DNA of 64,000 bases from Rhizobium sp. ZPR4 (GCF_040215725.1 NZ_CP157967.1:2480001-2544000), one strand, 5' to 3'; positions 9,252 to 18,512 are shown, counted from the first letter of the stretch. Program-made: numbers and translations. Notes: a model not told the origin generated them from the sequence alone.

Positions 9252-10556
9252 TTACTCGAGGAGCGGCGACCATGCGGGGTCCGAAGCGAAGCCCGGCGTC
9301 GGGATCTTCTGCTCGTTATAGCCGGTCAGGTCGATCGAATAAATTTGCGGTCCGCTCGCACCGGACGGGGCGCGGAAGAACATGATGACACGGCCGTTCG
9401 GCGCCCAGGTCGGTCCCTCGCTATAAGAGCCGGAGGTCAGGATCCGCTCGCCGGAACCGTCCGGCTTCATGACACCGATGGAGAAATTGCCGCCGGCACG
9501 CTTGGTGAAGGCGATCAGATCGCCGCGCGGCGACCAGACCGGCGTGGAATAGGAGCCGTTGCCGAACGAGATGCGACGCTGGTTCGAGCCGTCGGCATTC
9601 ATGACATAGATCTGCGGCTGACCGCCGCGGTCGCTTTCGAAAGCAACCTGCGTGCCATCGGGCGAATAGGACGGCGAGGTGTCGATCGCGGCCGTCGAGG
9701 TCAGGCGCGTCGTGGTGCGCGAGCGCAGGTCCATCGTGTAGATGTTGGCGTTGCCTTCCTGCTGAAGGCTCATGATCACGCGCTGCCCGTCCGGCGAGAA
9801 GCGCGGCGAGAAGGTCATGCCGGGGAAATTGCCGACCAGCTCGCGCTGGCCGGTCTGCAGCTGCAGCAGATAGACGCGCGGCTGCTGGTTGGCGAAAGAC
9901 ATGTAGGTCACTTCCTGCCGGTTCGGCGAGAAGCGCGGCGTCAGCACGAGATCGCTGCCGTCGGTCAGCATGCGCACGTTGGCGCCGTCCTGGTCCATGA
10001 TGCCGAGCTGCGTCTTGCGGGCCGTCTTCGGGCCGCTTTCGGCAACGAAGACGACACGGGTATCGAAATAACCCTTTTCGCCGGTGATCTTCTCGTAGAT
10101 CGCGTCGGCAATGATGTGCGCGACACGACGCCAGTTATCCGGCTGGGCATAGAATTGCTGGCCGATCATCTGGCTGTTGCCGAACGTATCCCAGAGGCGG
10201 AACTCAGCGCGAAGGCGGCCGCCTTCCTGCGTCACGCGGCCGGTTACCAGCGCCTGCGCGTTGATCGACGTCCAGTCCGGGAAGCGCGGGGTCGAGTCCG
10301 GATTGGTGATCTTCTCGATGAAGGCCTGTTTGTTGATCGGAGCGAACAGTCCGGAACGCTGCAGGTCGGCGGAGATCACGCTCGAAATCTGCGGACCGAG
10401 CGTATCATTCGACAGAAGGTCGGTGATCGCGATCGGCATGGGCTGGACATTGCCCTTGTTGATGTTGAGCTCGACCACGGCATAGGCCGGAGTGGATGCC
10501 ACAGCCATCAGGCCTGCTAGCACCACCAGGAGGCGGACGAAGGATTTTCTGATCAT
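9252..10556 (-). CDS. tolB: Tol-Pal system translocation protein TolB
   Basis: TolB is a periplasmic protein that shuttles between Pal and TolA during outer-membrane constriction. From the preferred start at 10556 the product is 434 residues. It has a signal peptide ([20 protein letters not shown]...TPAYA), an N-terminal alpha/beta domain (about 25-160) and a six-bladed beta-propeller. WD40/PD40-like repeats such as [27 protein letters not shown] and [11 protein letters not shown] mark the propeller blades. An upstream ATG at 10577 overlaps the stop of the preceding gene as TAATG, which would give coupled translation; the start at 10556 better fits the signal peptide and has AAAGG upstream. 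Confidence 0.95.
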   Translation of the reverse strand: MIRKSFVRLLVVLAGLMAVASTPAYAVVELNINKGNVQPMPIAITDLLSNDTLGPQISSVISADLQRSGLFAPINKQAFIEKITNPDSTPRFPDWTSINAQALVTGRVTQEGGRLRAEFRLWDTFGNSQMIGQQFYAQPDNWRRVAHIIADAIYEKITGEKGYFDTRVVFVAESGPKTARKTQLGIMDQDGANVRMLTDGSDLVLTPRFSPNRQEVTYMSFANQQPRVYLLQLQTGQRELVGNFPGMTFSPRFSPDGQRVIMSLQQEGNANIYTMDLRSRTTTRLTSTAAIDTSPSYSPDGTQVAFESDRGGQPQIYVMNADGSNQRRISFGNGSYSTPVWSPRGDLIAFTKRAGGNFSIGVMKPDGSGERILTSGSYSEGPTWAPNGRVIMFFRAPSGASGPQIYSIDLTGYNEQKIPTPGFASDPAWSPLLE

Positions 10557-10576
10557 ATGTATCAAGCCTTTCAGCA

Positions 10577-11002
10577 TTAATTCGCCGGATCGCTGGCATT
10601 GAAGTTGACTACGACTTCTTTCCAGTCATCATATTGATCTATTGGCAAGTTCTTGAACGGGGCAGCCCGAAGCACAGCTCGCATCGCGCTTGCCGCCATG
10701 GCTTGTCGCGTTGCCTTGGGGCCGCCGGTCACGGTAACCTTCGGCTCGCCCACGATTTCTCCGCTTCGGCTTAGCTTGAGATGCAGCTGGACGTGGACAT
10801 GTTTCGATCCCTCCATATCAGCAGGGATATTCCAATTCTTCGTGACGTCCTCGCGGATGTGGTCCCCCGTCGAGTTTCCAGGCTGCTGCTTAGCGCTTGC
10901 AGCCTGCACCGACACGGAACCAACCAACATCATCCCCAAGGCCACAATCAAGCTCATGCCGAGACGGGGACAGTGATTTGTCAAAAGCCGCACTCCCCGC
11001 AT
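10577..11002 (-). CDS. Stand-alone TolA/TonB C-terminal-domain protein between tolA and tolB
   Basis: This 141-residue exported protein has a signal-like hydrophobic segment (about 15-35, [19 protein letters not shown]) and a single domain very like the end of TolA. Shared patterns include W-N-(I/L)-P, the (K/R)-SG-(E/Q)-IVG-(E/Q)-P core, GGP, RAVLRA, and [11 protein letters not shown] versus YEDWQEVVVNF in TolA. It lacks the TolA membrane anchor and the long Pro/Lys-rich rod. It overlaps the tolA stop as TGATG (start 11002; a GTG at 11005 is also possible) and abuts tolB, so it is in the tol operon. It looks like a tandem duplication of the TolA C-terminal domain. A role in binding TolB or Pal is an inference. 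Confidence 0.85.
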   Translation of the reverse strand: MRGVRLLTNHCPRLGMSLIVALGMMLVGSVSVQAASAKQQPGNSTGDHIREDVTKNWNIPADMEGSKHVHVQLHLKLSRSGEIVGEPKVTVTGGPKATRQAMAASAMRAVLRAAPFKNLPIDQYDDWKEVVVNFNASDPAN

Positions 11003-12225
11003 CACATTCCCAGATCCGCTGCACTGAAATTGACGACGACTTCCTGCCAGTCCTCATATTTGTCCGCCGGAAGAATCGTCATGAACTCTGATTGAGCGCG
11101 AAGGACCGCGCGTACAGCGGCGGATTGCATGGCACCTTGGGTCGAAGCCGGTCCACCGTTCGTCGTCGCTTCCGGCTGACCGACGATCTGCCCGGATTTA
11201 TCGAGCTTGAAGTGCACCTTGATTCGCACGTCGCCGGCGCCTTCAAGACCAGGCGGGAGGTTCCAGTATTTCTGGATCAGATCACGCAGACCGTCCTGTT
11301 GGCTCTGGCTGAGCTTGCCGGCGCCAAGCGACTTCTTGCCGCCAAGCGAAGCGACCTGGGTATCGGCGCCTGCGGAAGCCTGCTGCGATGAGCGCTTCGC
11401 ACCGCCCTTCGACGAGGTGTTGTTGAGAAGATCATTGATCTGATCGGCAAGACCATCGTCAAGGCCCTTGCTGGAGGCCTTAGGGGTCTGACGCTTCTTG
11501 TCAGCGTCCTTCTTGCCGTCGTCAGCCGATGTGGTCTTGCTCGTGCTTTGCGTCGTCGTCTTGTCCGTCGGCTTTGCGTCGGCAACCTTCACATCCGGCT
11601 TCGGCGTCGGCTTGACCTCCGGCTTCTGCTCGGCAGCCTTCGGCGGCGTCGGCTGCGGCTTCACATCCGGGACAGGGACGTTGTTTGGCAGCTGAATTTC
11701 GGCTTGTTCCGTCGGCTGCGGCGTCGGCGGGGTCGGCGTTGCATCGGCCTTCGGGGTCGGCGGCGTGGGATCCGGCTTCGGGGTCGGCGTCACGTCAGGT
11801 TTTTGCTGCGGAATGGCGGCCACTTCCTTGGGGGCGGCTTCCGTTTCCTTCTGCTCGATCGTCTTGACGTCGTTCGGCCTCGGATCGTCCTGCGGAACGG
11901 GCGCATCCACCTTCTTCGGCGCCAGGGCCGCAGTCTCGCTCTCCGGCCGTTGCGTCGGCACGACCGGGTTCTTGATATCCACCTTGTTCTCGCCGGTATT
12001 CTGGGCGTTGGCGACCTGGTCCTGCTTGGTCGTCGGCTTGCGCGCGGCGTGATCTGTGACCGGCGCCTTCTTCTCGCCCTGCTGCAGCTGATCCGCCGTC
12101 ACGATATCGACATCCATCGCCGTGCTTTCCGGCGTCTCAAGCGGCGCCGGCGCACTCAGCGTCACCATGGCGCCGATCAGCACCAGGATGTGAATGACAG
12201 CAGAAGTGGCGAGACTGCGCTTCAT
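11002..12225 (-). CDS. tolA: Tol-Pal energy-transducing protein TolA
   Basis: TolA is the inner-membrane protein that spans the periplasm and transmits force from TolQR to TolB and Pal. The 407-residue product has one N-terminal membrane helix (about 9-27). A long low-complexity rod follows, rich in Pro, Lys, Thr and Glu (about 50-270), with many PTP, KPD and PTPPTP repeats. The C-terminal domain (about 310-405) contains YWNLPPGLEG, GQIVGQPEATTNGGP and YEDWQEVVVNFS. It lies 9 bases after tolR. Its rod is Pro-rich rather than the Ala/Lys-rich helix of enterobacteria, as in other rhizobia. Confidence 0.94.
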   Translation of the reverse strand: MKRSLATSAVIHILVLIGAMVTLSAPAPLETPESTAMDVDIVTADQLQQGEKKAPVTDHAARKPTTKQDQVANAQNTGENKVDIKNPVVPTQRPESETAALAPKKVDAPVPQDDPRPNDVKTIEQKETEAAPKEVAAIPQQKPDVTPTPKPDPTPPTPKADATPTPPTPQPTEQAEIQLPNNVPVPDVKPQPTPPKAAEQKPEVKPTPKPDVKVADAKPTDKTTTQSTSKTTSADDGKKDADKKRQTPKASSKGLDDGLADQINDLLNNTSSKGGAKRSSQQASAGADTQVASLGGKKSLGAGKLSQSQQDGLRDLIQKYWNLPPGLEGAGDVRIKVHFKLDKSGQIVGQPEATTNGGPASTQGAMQSAAVRAVLRAQSEFMTILPADKYEDWQEVVVNFSAADLGM

Positions 12226-12234
12226 GTCGGTTCG

Positions 12235-12693
12235 TCAGTGGTCCGTTATCTGCTGCGTAACCAGGCCGATATTCTTGTAACCGGCTTCCTGGATACGCGA
12301 CATGACGTCGGCAATCACGCCGTAAGGCGCCTTGCCGTCGCCACGCACGAAAATGCGTTCGTTGTAGCCCGTGGTCGCGATCGCCTGCAGCTTCGCGGCG
12401 ATTTCGGCGACGTCGATCTGCGTTTCCTGCATGAACACCTGGCCATCGGCCTTGATCGAGATTGTGATCGGCTGGGTCTGGGCGTTCAGTGCGCCGGCCT
12501 GCGTTTGCGGCAGGTCGATCGGCACGCCCGACGTCATCATCGGCGCCGCCACCATGAAGATGATAAGCAGCACGAGCATGACGTCAACCAGCGGCGTCAC
12601 GTTAATATCGGCGATCGGGCCACCCCGGCCTCCGCCGCGACGACCGCCCCGGCGGCCACCGCCGCCACCCTTGCCTCCAACAGACATTGCCAT
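12235..12693 (-). CDS. tolR: Tol-Pal proton-channel protein TolR (ExbD family)
   Basis: TolR forms the proton-driven motor with TolQ in the inner membrane. The 152-residue protein begins with a Gly/Arg-rich cytoplasmic segment (about 5-27). It then has the conserved ADINVTPLVDVMLVLLIIFMV membrane helix, whose Asp is the proton-carrying residue of the family, and a periplasmic domain. The C-terminus has GYKNIGLVTQ. It starts 27 bases after tolQ and ends 9 bases before tolA, consistent with one transcript. Confidence 0.96.
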   Translation of the reverse strand: MAMSVGGKGGGGGRRGGRRGGGRGGPIADINVTPLVDVMLVLLIIFMVAAPMMTSGVPIDLPQTQAGALNAQTQPITISIKADGQVFMQETQIDVAEIAAKLQAIATTGYNERIFVRGDGKAPYGVIADVMSRIQEAGYKNIGLVTQQITDH

Positions 12694-12720
12694 ATGAATT
12701 ACTCCGGTTCTGTCCGCGAC

Positions 12721-13443
12721 TTACTGCGCTGCCTGACGCGGCTGCAGCTTCTCATCGATCTGGCGCGAAAGGATGGCGGAGAATTCATCCGCGAAACCTT
12801 CCATGCGACCCGAGAGCTTGCCGGCATCGGCCGAGAACTTGTTGTAGGCGATAACCGCGGGAATAGCGGCAACCAGACCGATGGCAGTTGCGAGCAGCGC
12901 TTCGGCGATACCCGGCGCAACGACTGCAAGGTTGGTCGACTTCGAACCGGCGATCGCCTGGAACGAGGTCATGATACCGACGACGGTACCGAAGAGACCG
13001 ATGAACGGGCCGGCGGAACCGATGGTGGCAAGCGATCCGAGACGGGCGATCAGATGCTCCGATTCGCGCGCCAGCGTCACGTCCATGGCGCGGTCGATAC
13101 GCATCTGCAGGCCGATCGGCGAACGGGCGCCGCGCTCGAAGGATTTCTTCCATTCGCGCATGGCCGCGACGAAGATGGCGCTCAAGCCTGTGTTGTTGCG
13201 CTCCGAAAGCGTGCGGTAGAGTTCTTCGAGCGACTGGCCGGACCAGAAGACTTGTTCGAAGTGATCGAACTGCCGGCGTGCCCGCGCGTAGCTCAGATAT
13301 TTGTCGATGACGATCGCCCAGGTCCATACGGACGCTGCCAGCAGGCCGATCATGACGAGCTTGACCACCAGGCCCGCCTGCATGAAGAGCGACCAGAGGG
13401 TGATGTCTGGTGTGGTGGCCGCTGCCAATGCTACTTGTTCCAT
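12721..13443 (-). CDS. tolQ: Tol-Pal motor protein TolQ (ExbB/MotA family)
   Basis: TolQ is the multi-spanning inner-membrane stator that, with TolR, couples proton flow to TolA movement. The 240-residue protein has three membrane helices: about 17-40, and the pair at 140-165 and 175-200. The MotA/ExbB signature lies in IGLFGTVVGIMTSF and GIAEALLATAIGLVAAIPAVIAYN. It is the first gene of the minus-strand tolQRA-(tolA-C)-tolB run. A TTAACCAT motif lies about 196 bases upstream. Separation from ybgC by 416 bases is unusual for this cluster and suggests an independent promoter. Confidence 0.96.
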   Translation of the reverse strand: MEQVALAAATTPDITLWSLFMQAGLVVKLVMIGLLAASVWTWAIVIDKYLSYARARRQFDHFEQVFWSGQSLEELYRTLSERNNTGLSAIFVAAMREWKKSFERGARSPIGLQMRIDRAMDVTLARESEHLIARLGSLATIGSAGPFIGLFGTVVGIMTSFQAIAGSKSTNLAVVAPGIAEALLATAIGLVAAIPAVIAYNKFSADAGKLSGRMEGFADEFSAILSRQIDEKLQPRQAAQ

Positions 13444-13859
13444 TGATCCAAAATCCCCGAATCCAAACGCCCGGCGCTAGACCGGGCGGCTAAAAGTGAT
13501 CTCACAAGAATTGTTTGGCAGCCGCCGCTGAACGCCCTGGTCAAGCCTTCCAAGCTTACAACTGCCTTCTTGCCGTCAAATTTGGTCAAAGGAAGGCGTG
13601 CACCGCACAAACTCCGACATAACCAGTAAGACACTATTATGGTTAAAAGAATGTTAGCGTCGAAACATGAAGGATTTAACGGCGGCGAAGGTTATTCTAG
13701 CTCCAGGGAAGAACTGACCGGACGAAACCGGCGGCAAACGCAGACAAATCTTGCGCGGCGAATTCCTTCACATAAAACTCAAGTTATTGCAAGCTGCCTG
13801 TTGTCAGTCACCGTCACCTTGGACGCAATCGTTTCAGCGCGAACAAGCCAAACTTGAGT
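13444..13859 (-). other. ybgC-tolQ intergenic region with a CtrA-like motif
   Basis: These 416 bases between ybgC and tolQ hold no convincing gene. A 72-codon plus-strand frame at 13639-13857 has no family features and poor start context. TTAACCAT reads on the minus strand at 13639-13646, and the region presumably contains the tolQ promoter. Confidence 0.5.
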
Positions 13860-14315
13860 TCAGCCAGCACGTTCCGACGCGGCGAGCATCTGCGCGGCGA
13901 GCTTTTCCGGCAGCCGACGCGGGCGCCCCTTGGCATTGATGACGGCGATGATGACCTTGGCTGCGATCAGCAATGTATCGTCGCGCCGGATCTCCTGGGA
14001 CAATACCATCTTGGCACCACCAGCCTTTTCGGTGACGGTGCGGATCGTCAGCACGTCATCCATGCGAGCCGGTCCCTTGAAGTCTATCTCCATGCGGTGA
14101 ACGACGAAAACCAGCCCTTCTTCATCAGCATTCAAGAGTTCGCGCTGCTCCACGCCGAGACAACGCAGGTAATCGGTGCGCCCGCGCTCGAGGAAATGCA
14201 GGTAGCGCGCGTGATAGACGAGGCCGGAAAAATCCGTATCCTCATAGTAGACTCGCTGCACCAGCCGGTGGCTTCCGGCTTCCAGTTCCCCAGCTATCAG
14301 AAAGGGGCTGTTCAT
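13860..14315 (-). CDS. ybgC: Tol-Pal-associated acyl-CoA thioesterase YbgC
   Basis: YbgC is a cytoplasmic hot-dog-fold acyl-CoA thioesterase encoded at the head of tol-pal clusters. The 151-residue product has the catalytic signature YYEDTDFSGLVYHARYLHF (about 23-41), where the Asp-Thr-Asp carries the catalytic acid, and the following ERGRTDYLR. Its length from 14315 matches the family, and AAGGAG lies about 11 bases upstream. An ATG at 14393 would add 26 residues with no family counterpart and would crowd the divergent sqdB start. It points the same way as tolQ but 416 bases away. Confidence 0.9.
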   Translation of the reverse strand: MNSPFLIAGELEAGSHRLVQRVYYEDTDFSGLVYHARYLHFLERGRTDYLRCLGVEQRELLNADEEGLVFVVHRMEIDFKGPARMDDVLTIRTVTEKAGGAKMVLSQEIRRDDTLLIAAKVIIAVINAKGRPRRLPEKLAAQMLAASERAG

Positions 14316-14451
14316 CGTTGCCGCATCTCCTTGAATGTCCGGCACCTCTTTGGCCGAAGTTCTGCCATCAAGCAAGCTTTGAACAATTGTCATAAACTCC
14401 GACTATCCGGAATGGTGCCGGCTAGCGGATCGGCGCAGAAGGAAAAATCTC

Positions 14452-15672
14452 ATGAAAATAGCGGTTATGGGCGGCGACGGATTCATCGGTTGGCCAACCT
14501 CGCTACATCTCTCCGACGCTGGTCATGAGGTCCATATCCTCGATAATCTCTCCCGCCGATGGATCGATACGGAACTCGGCGTCCAGTCGCTGACACCGAT
14601 GGATTCAATTCAGGAACGCACCCGCATCTGGCACGCCGAAACCGGCCGCCGCATCCATTTCAACCTCATCGATCTCGCCAAGGACTATGAGCTCCTGAAG
14701 AAGTGGCTGGCCGAGCATCGCCCCGATGCCATCGTGCATTTCGCCGAGCAGCGCGCCGCCCCCTATTCGATGAAGAGCGACCGTCACAAGAACTACACGG
14801 TCAACAACAACGTCAACGCCACGCACAACCTTCTGAACGCGCTGGTAGATCTCAATCTCGATGCGCATCTCGTGCATCTCGGCACCATGGGCGTCTACGG
14901 CTATTCGACGATCGGCGCAGCGATTCCAGAGGGCTACCTGCCCGTTGGCATCGATACGACGGACGGCCGTACCGTCAGCCAGGAAATCCTCTACCCCGCC
15001 AATCCCGGCTCGATCTACCACATGACGAAATGCCTCGATCAGCTGCTCTTCCAGTTCTACGCCAAGAATGACGGGTTGAGGATCACCGACCTGCATCAGG
15101 GCATCGTCTGGGGCACGCATACGGAGCAGACACGAAGACACGAACAATTGATCAACCGGTTCGACTACGACGGCGATTACGGCACGGTGCTCAACCGCTT
15201 CCTCATCCAGGCGGCGATCGGCTATCCCTTGACCGTGCATGGCACCGGTGGCCAGACCCGCGCCTTCATCCATATCCAGGATTCCGTGCGCTGCATCGAG
15301 CTGGCCCTGAAGAACCCACCAGTGCGCGGCGCCCGCGTCGAAATCTTCAACCAGATGACGGAAACGCATCGCGTGCGCGATCTTGCCGATATGATCGCCA
15401 AGATGAGCGGCGCGGAAGTCGTCCGCCTGCCCAACCCGCGCAAGGAAGCCCCGGAGAACGAACTGATCGTCAAGAACGACAAGTTCCTCGATCTCGGCCT
15501 GGCACCGATTACGCTGCAGGCGGGCCTCCTCGGTGAAATCGTCGATGTCGCCAAGAAATATGCCTATCGCGTCGATCGCTCGCGCGTTCCGGCCGTCTCC
15601 GCCTGGACCAAGGATCTCGCCGCGACGGTCAATCACGATCCCGAGGGCAAGAGGTTGAAATCCGTGTCATGA
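14452..15672 (+). CDS. sqdB: UDP-sulfoquinovose synthase SqdB
   Basis: SqdB makes UDP-sulfoquinovose from UDP-glucose and sulfite, the first committed step of the plant-like sulfolipid SQDG. The 406-residue protein is an extended SDR with the NAD-binding motif GGDGFIG (7-13). Its catalytic pair is Tyr189-x3-Lys193 (YHMTK). It also has the SQD1-type stretch DYDGDYGTVLNRFL and GQTRAFIHIQD. It heads a three-gene operon sqdBDC in which each junction overlaps by ATGA. The order matches that described for Sinorhizobium meliloti. The divergent ybgC start leaves about 136 bases for promoters. Confidence 0.96.
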   Translation: MKIAVMGGDGFIGWPTSLHLSDAGHEVHILDNLSRRWIDTELGVQSLTPMDSIQERTRIWHAETGRRIHFNLIDLAKDYELLKKWLAEHRPDAIVHFAEQRAAPYSMKSDRHKNYTVNNNVNATHNLLNALVDLNLDAHLVHLGTMGVYGYSTIGAAIPEGYLPVGIDTTDGRTVSQEILYPANPGSIYHMTKCLDQLLFQFYAKNDGLRITDLHQGIVWGTHTEQTRRHEQLINRFDYDGDYGTVLNRFLIQAAIGYPLTVHGTGGQTRAFIHIQDSVRCIELALKNPPVRGARVEIFNQMTETHRVRDLADMIAKMSGAEVVRLPNPRKEAPENELIVKNDKFLDLGLAPITLQAGLLGEIVDVAKKYAYRVDRSRVPAVSAWTKDLAATVNHDPEGKRLKSVS

Positions 15673-16535
15673 TGCCGGGAAGCGAAATGCTGCAGGGGTT
15701 GCGTGCGCAAACACGGCCCCGCGCCAGGCAGGCATTCGTGACGCTCGTCACGAATGCCGATTATGCCATGGGGGCGCTGGCGCTGGCGCGCTCGATCGCT
15801 CTTAGCGGCACCAAGGCCGATATCGTCGTGCTGCATACGGAAGGGGTCGGCGAAAACGACCTTGCCCCATTGACGGCACTCGACTGCCGGCTGGTCGAAG
15901 TCGAGCACCTTCCCTTGTCGGATGCCTTCAACGAGCGGCATGCGCGCGGCAACCTTCATGCCGCCGCTCCCTTTGCCAAGGGCCGCAAGCCCTCCTTCCA
16001 CACACCGCTCGACAATTTCTGCAAGCTCCGGCTTTGGCAGCTGATCGAATACGACACCTGCGTCTTCATCGATGCGGATGCGTTGGTGCTGCGCAATGTC
16101 GACCGGCTGTTCGACTATCCGGAATTTTCAGCGGCACCGAACGTCTACGAGAGCCTTTCCGATTTCCACCGGCTGAATTCCGGTGTCTTTGTCGCCAAGC
16201 CGTCGCTTGCGACTTTTCAGCACATGCTGGAGCGGCTCGACCGCCCCGACGTCTTCTGGCGCCGCACCGATCAGACCTTCCTCGAGGCTTTTTTCCCGGA
16301 TTGGCACGGACTGCCCGTATTCATGAACATGCTGCAATATATCTGGTTCAGCATGCCCGAGCTCTGGAACTGGAACAGTGTCTCAATCCTGCACTATCAG
16401 TATGAAAAGCCCTGGGAGGAAAACCATCCCAAGGCCGAGCAGCTGAGGCCGCTGATCGAGCTATGGCATAGCTTCCATGCCGGCCGGAATATGCCCGATA
16501 TCGCCACGCTCGCAAATCCGCGAGCCGCGGCATGA
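15669..16535 (+). CDS. sqdD: Glycosyltransferase SqdD of sulfolipid synthesis (GT8-like)
   Basis: The 288-residue protein resembles the glycogenin-like GT8 family. It has an N-terminal VTLVTNADYAMGALALARS nucleotide-sugar fold and the metal-binding DADALV (FIDADALVLRNVDRLF). Later come SGVFVAKPS and DQTFLEAFF. In rhizobia and Rhodobacter, SqdD is encoded between sqdB and sqdC and is thought to transfer sulfoquinovose from UDP-sulfoquinovose. Its start overlaps the sqdB stop (ATGA), with a second ATG at 15672, and its own stop overlaps sqdC. The call rests on both family features and operon position. Confidence 0.9.
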   Translation: MMPGSEMLQGLRAQTRPRARQAFVTLVTNADYAMGALALARSIALSGTKADIVVLHTEGVGENDLAPLTALDCRLVEVEHLPLSDAFNERHARGNLHAAAPFAKGRKPSFHTPLDNFCKLRLWQLIEYDTCVFIDADALVLRNVDRLFDYPEFSAAPNVYESLSDFHRLNSGVFVAKPSLATFQHMLERLDRPDVFWRRTDQTFLEAFFPDWHGLPVFMNMLQYIWFSMPELWNWNSVSILHYQYEKPWEENHPKAEQLRPLIELWHSFHAGRNMPDIATLANPRAAA

Positions 16536-17485
16536 AAGTCCTCATATCAGGCGGAACGGGCCTTGTCGGTCGATACATCGCCGAGGAGCTGTTATCGGCC
16601 GGGTACAAGGTTGCAATCGGCGGGCGCAACCCACCTTCATCAGGCCTCTTCCCGCTGCCTACCTCCTTCGTGCCCCTGAGCCTCGACCCGGCGGAAAACC
16701 AAAGCAGCGCCTTCGACGACGCCTATTTCTTCGTGCACACGGCCTTCAGCCATGTCGCCGGCAAATATCGCGGCGGCGAAGGCGAAGATCCGGACGGTTT
16801 TCGCCGCCTCAATCTCGACGGCACGGTCAAGCTGTTCGAGACTGCGAGAAAGGCCGGCATACGGCGTTGCATCTTTCTCTCCTCCCGCGCCGTCTATGGC
16901 GATGGGGGTGCTGGAGAGGCGTTGACCGAGGCGACCAAACCAACGCCGACCACGCTCTATGGCGAGGTGAAGCGCGACGCGGAGCACGCACTGTTTTCCT
17001 TGTCAGTGCCCGGCTTTGCGACCGTGAGCCTGAGAGCGACGGGCGTCTATGGTGACCTGCGGCCCAATAAATGGGACGAGCTGTTCGACGACTATCTGAA
17101 CGGCAGGCCGGTTCCGTCCCGCGCCGGAGCGGAAGTTCACGGCCGCGACCTCGGCCGGGCAGTTCGTCTTCTGCTGGAAACGGACACGGGCCGCATCGAC
17201 CGCGAGGTTTTCAACCTTTCGGATATTCTGACGGATACGCACGAGATCCTCGGACATCTTCAAAAGGCGACACACTGTCCCCATGCCCTGCCCGCACCTG
17301 CGCCGCACGGGGCTGTCAACGCCATGGATACGGCAAAGATCCAGGCCCTGGGATGGCAAGGCCGCGGAAAAGCATTGCTGCAGCGGACCATTGAAACGCT
17401 GGCAAAGGCGATGTCATCACAGGCCGGCGTCAACGCATCAATTTCGCCTCGTCCCAACCGAGCGCCGCCAATTCCTTGCCCCTGA
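16532..17485 (+). CDS. sqdC: NAD-dependent epimerase/reductase SqdC-like protein
   Basis: The 317-residue protein is a Rossmann-fold extended SDR. It has the nucleotide motif GGTGLVG (7-13), SSRAVYG with the catalytic Ser, and YGEVKRDAE with the Tyr-x3-Lys pair. As third gene of sqdBDC, overlapping sqdD by 4 bases, it corresponds to SqdC. Loss of SqdC in Rhodobacter leads to sulfoquinovosyl-dihydroxyacetone accumulation, so it is viewed as a reductase of the pathway. Its 3' end overlaps the convergent DinB-like gene by 56 bases. Name by position and family; sequence alone would only give an epimerase-like protein. Confidence 0.82.
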   Translation: MKVLISGGTGLVGRYIAEELLSAGYKVAIGGRNPPSSGLFPLPTSFVPLSLDPAENQSSAFDDAYFFVHTAFSHVAGKYRGGEGEDPDGFRRLNLDGTVKLFETARKAGIRRCIFLSSRAVYGDGGAGEALTEATKPTPTTLYGEVKRDAEHALFSLSVPGFATVSLRATGVYGDLRPNKWDELFDDYLNGRPVPSRAGAEVHGRDLGRAVRLLLETDTGRIDREVFNLSDILTDTHEILGHLQKATHCPHALPAPAPHGAVNAMDTAKIQALGWQGRGKALLQRTIETLAKAMSSQAGVNASISPRPNRAPPIPCP

Positions 17486-17993
17486 AGCGCGCATCGTCGG
17501 AAACGACGAACTCATCCAGCTGCGGCGGCGCGACGCTTGTTCCGGCCAACATGGCATGCACCTGACCACGGTGATGCGTCTGATGCTGGAACAGATGGTT
17601 CAGCACATCGTCCGCCCTCTCGCGCTGGACGCGGCCGCTGCGTTGGATATCGATGATCCCCACGGCCGTCTCCGGCGTCACGTTTTCGCAGAAGGCCACC
17701 AGGCGGCGATCGACATCCGCCTGTTCCCGGCTCAATTCATCCAGCCGGTCATAGGGCTCTTCGACATCGAAGGCCTTCAGTCCCAGAGTGCCGCCTTCCA
17801 GCGCATCGACATAGAACCAGTCGACCGTCAGGATATGATTGAGGGTCGCCTTGATCGACGGAAAGAAGCTGACCCGCTGTGCCTCGAATTCGCCAGGCTT
17901 GAGCGCCGCACAGGCCTGATAGAGCCTGACATTCGCCAACGCGTTGTTATAGGCAAGCTTGCGAAAGCTGCGAACCGGATCAAAAGCGGCCAT
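17430..17993 (-). CDS. DinB/YfiT-family putative metal-dependent hydrolase
   Basis: The 187-residue protein has the four-helix DinB pattern. One candidate metal ligand is His in NHILTVDWFYVDAL near residue 48, and the His cluster HQTHHRGQVHAML lies near 133-145. DinB-like proteins include thiol-dependent transferases, but their reactions are mostly unassigned. The start at 17993 has GGGG upstream; a TTG one codon earlier is less likely. It follows the NUDIX gene by 9 bases on the minus strand and its tail overlaps sqdC on the other strand. Confidence 0.85.
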   Translation of the reverse strand: MAAFDPVRSFRKLAYNNALANVRLYQACAALKPGEFEAQRVSFFPSIKATLNHILTVDWFYVDALEGGTLGLKAFDVEEPYDRLDELSREQADVDRRLVAFCENVTPETAVGIIDIQRSGRVQRERADDVLNHLFQHQTHHRGQVHAMLAGTSVAPPQLDEFVVSDDARFRGKELAALGWDEAKLMR

Positions 17994-18002
17994 CAAATCC
18001 CC

Positions 18003-18512
18003 CTACGCCTTATCGAGATCACCGTCCCGCCAGACGAGATGGCGCGAGGTTGCCGGCAGATTCTCGATTTCCTCGGCGATGAAATAGGGCGGGATATCGA
18101 GCGCAACCAGCGCTTCCCGCGTCGCCCGCACCCATTTGAACTCCAGATCGTTGTCGCCATCCTGGACGCGATGCACGATCCCATCGGGATCGAAAGGAAA
18201 GTCGGCTGGAATATCCATCAGGTAGTAGAGGCCGAGTTCATGCCAATCCATCTCCTCGTAATGGAAGAAATTCTCGACCGACCAGAGCAGGCGACCGATC
18301 GTAACATCGACACCAATCTCCTCCATCATCTCCCGCCGCAGGGTCTCTTCGGAGGTCTCGCCGATCTCCGCCCGACCGCCGGGAAAGGTCCAGAAATTCT
18401 CATGCACGGCGCGATGCACGAGCACATATCCATTCCGAAATCCAAGGCCTGCAACACGCATCTGGAATCGCGAATTACCCGCATTCAATCTGATGAGCTT
18501 GCGTTTCGACAT
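18003..18512 (-). CDS. NUDIX hydrolase
   Basis: The 169-residue protein contains an intact Nudix box: GRAEIGETSEETL followed by RREMMEEIGV, fitting G-x5-E-x7-RE-U-x-EE-x-G-U, around residues 46-68. Such enzymes hydrolyse nucleoside diphosphates linked to other groups; the substrate here cannot be told. It is 6 bases downstream of the phosphoesterase gene and 9 bases upstream of the DinB-like gene, in a minus-strand run led by ruvB. Confidence 0.92.
   Translation of the reverse strand: MSKRKLIRLNAGNSRFQMRVAGLGFRNGYVLVHRAVHENFWTFPGGRAEIGETSEETLRREMMEEIGVDVTIGRLLWSVENFFHYEEMDWHELGLYYLMDIPADFPFDPDGIVHRVQDGDNDLEFKWVRATREALVALDIPPYFIAEEIENLPATSRHLVWRDGDLDKA

Noticed and set aside
11548..13446. 632-codon open frame antisense to tolA-tolQ
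   Set aside because: Low-complexity Arg-rich translation of the reverse strand of three well-supported genes.
13639..13857. 72-codon plus-strand frame between tolQ and ybgC
   Set aside because: No ribosome-binding site or family features; the stretch looks like regulatory DNA.
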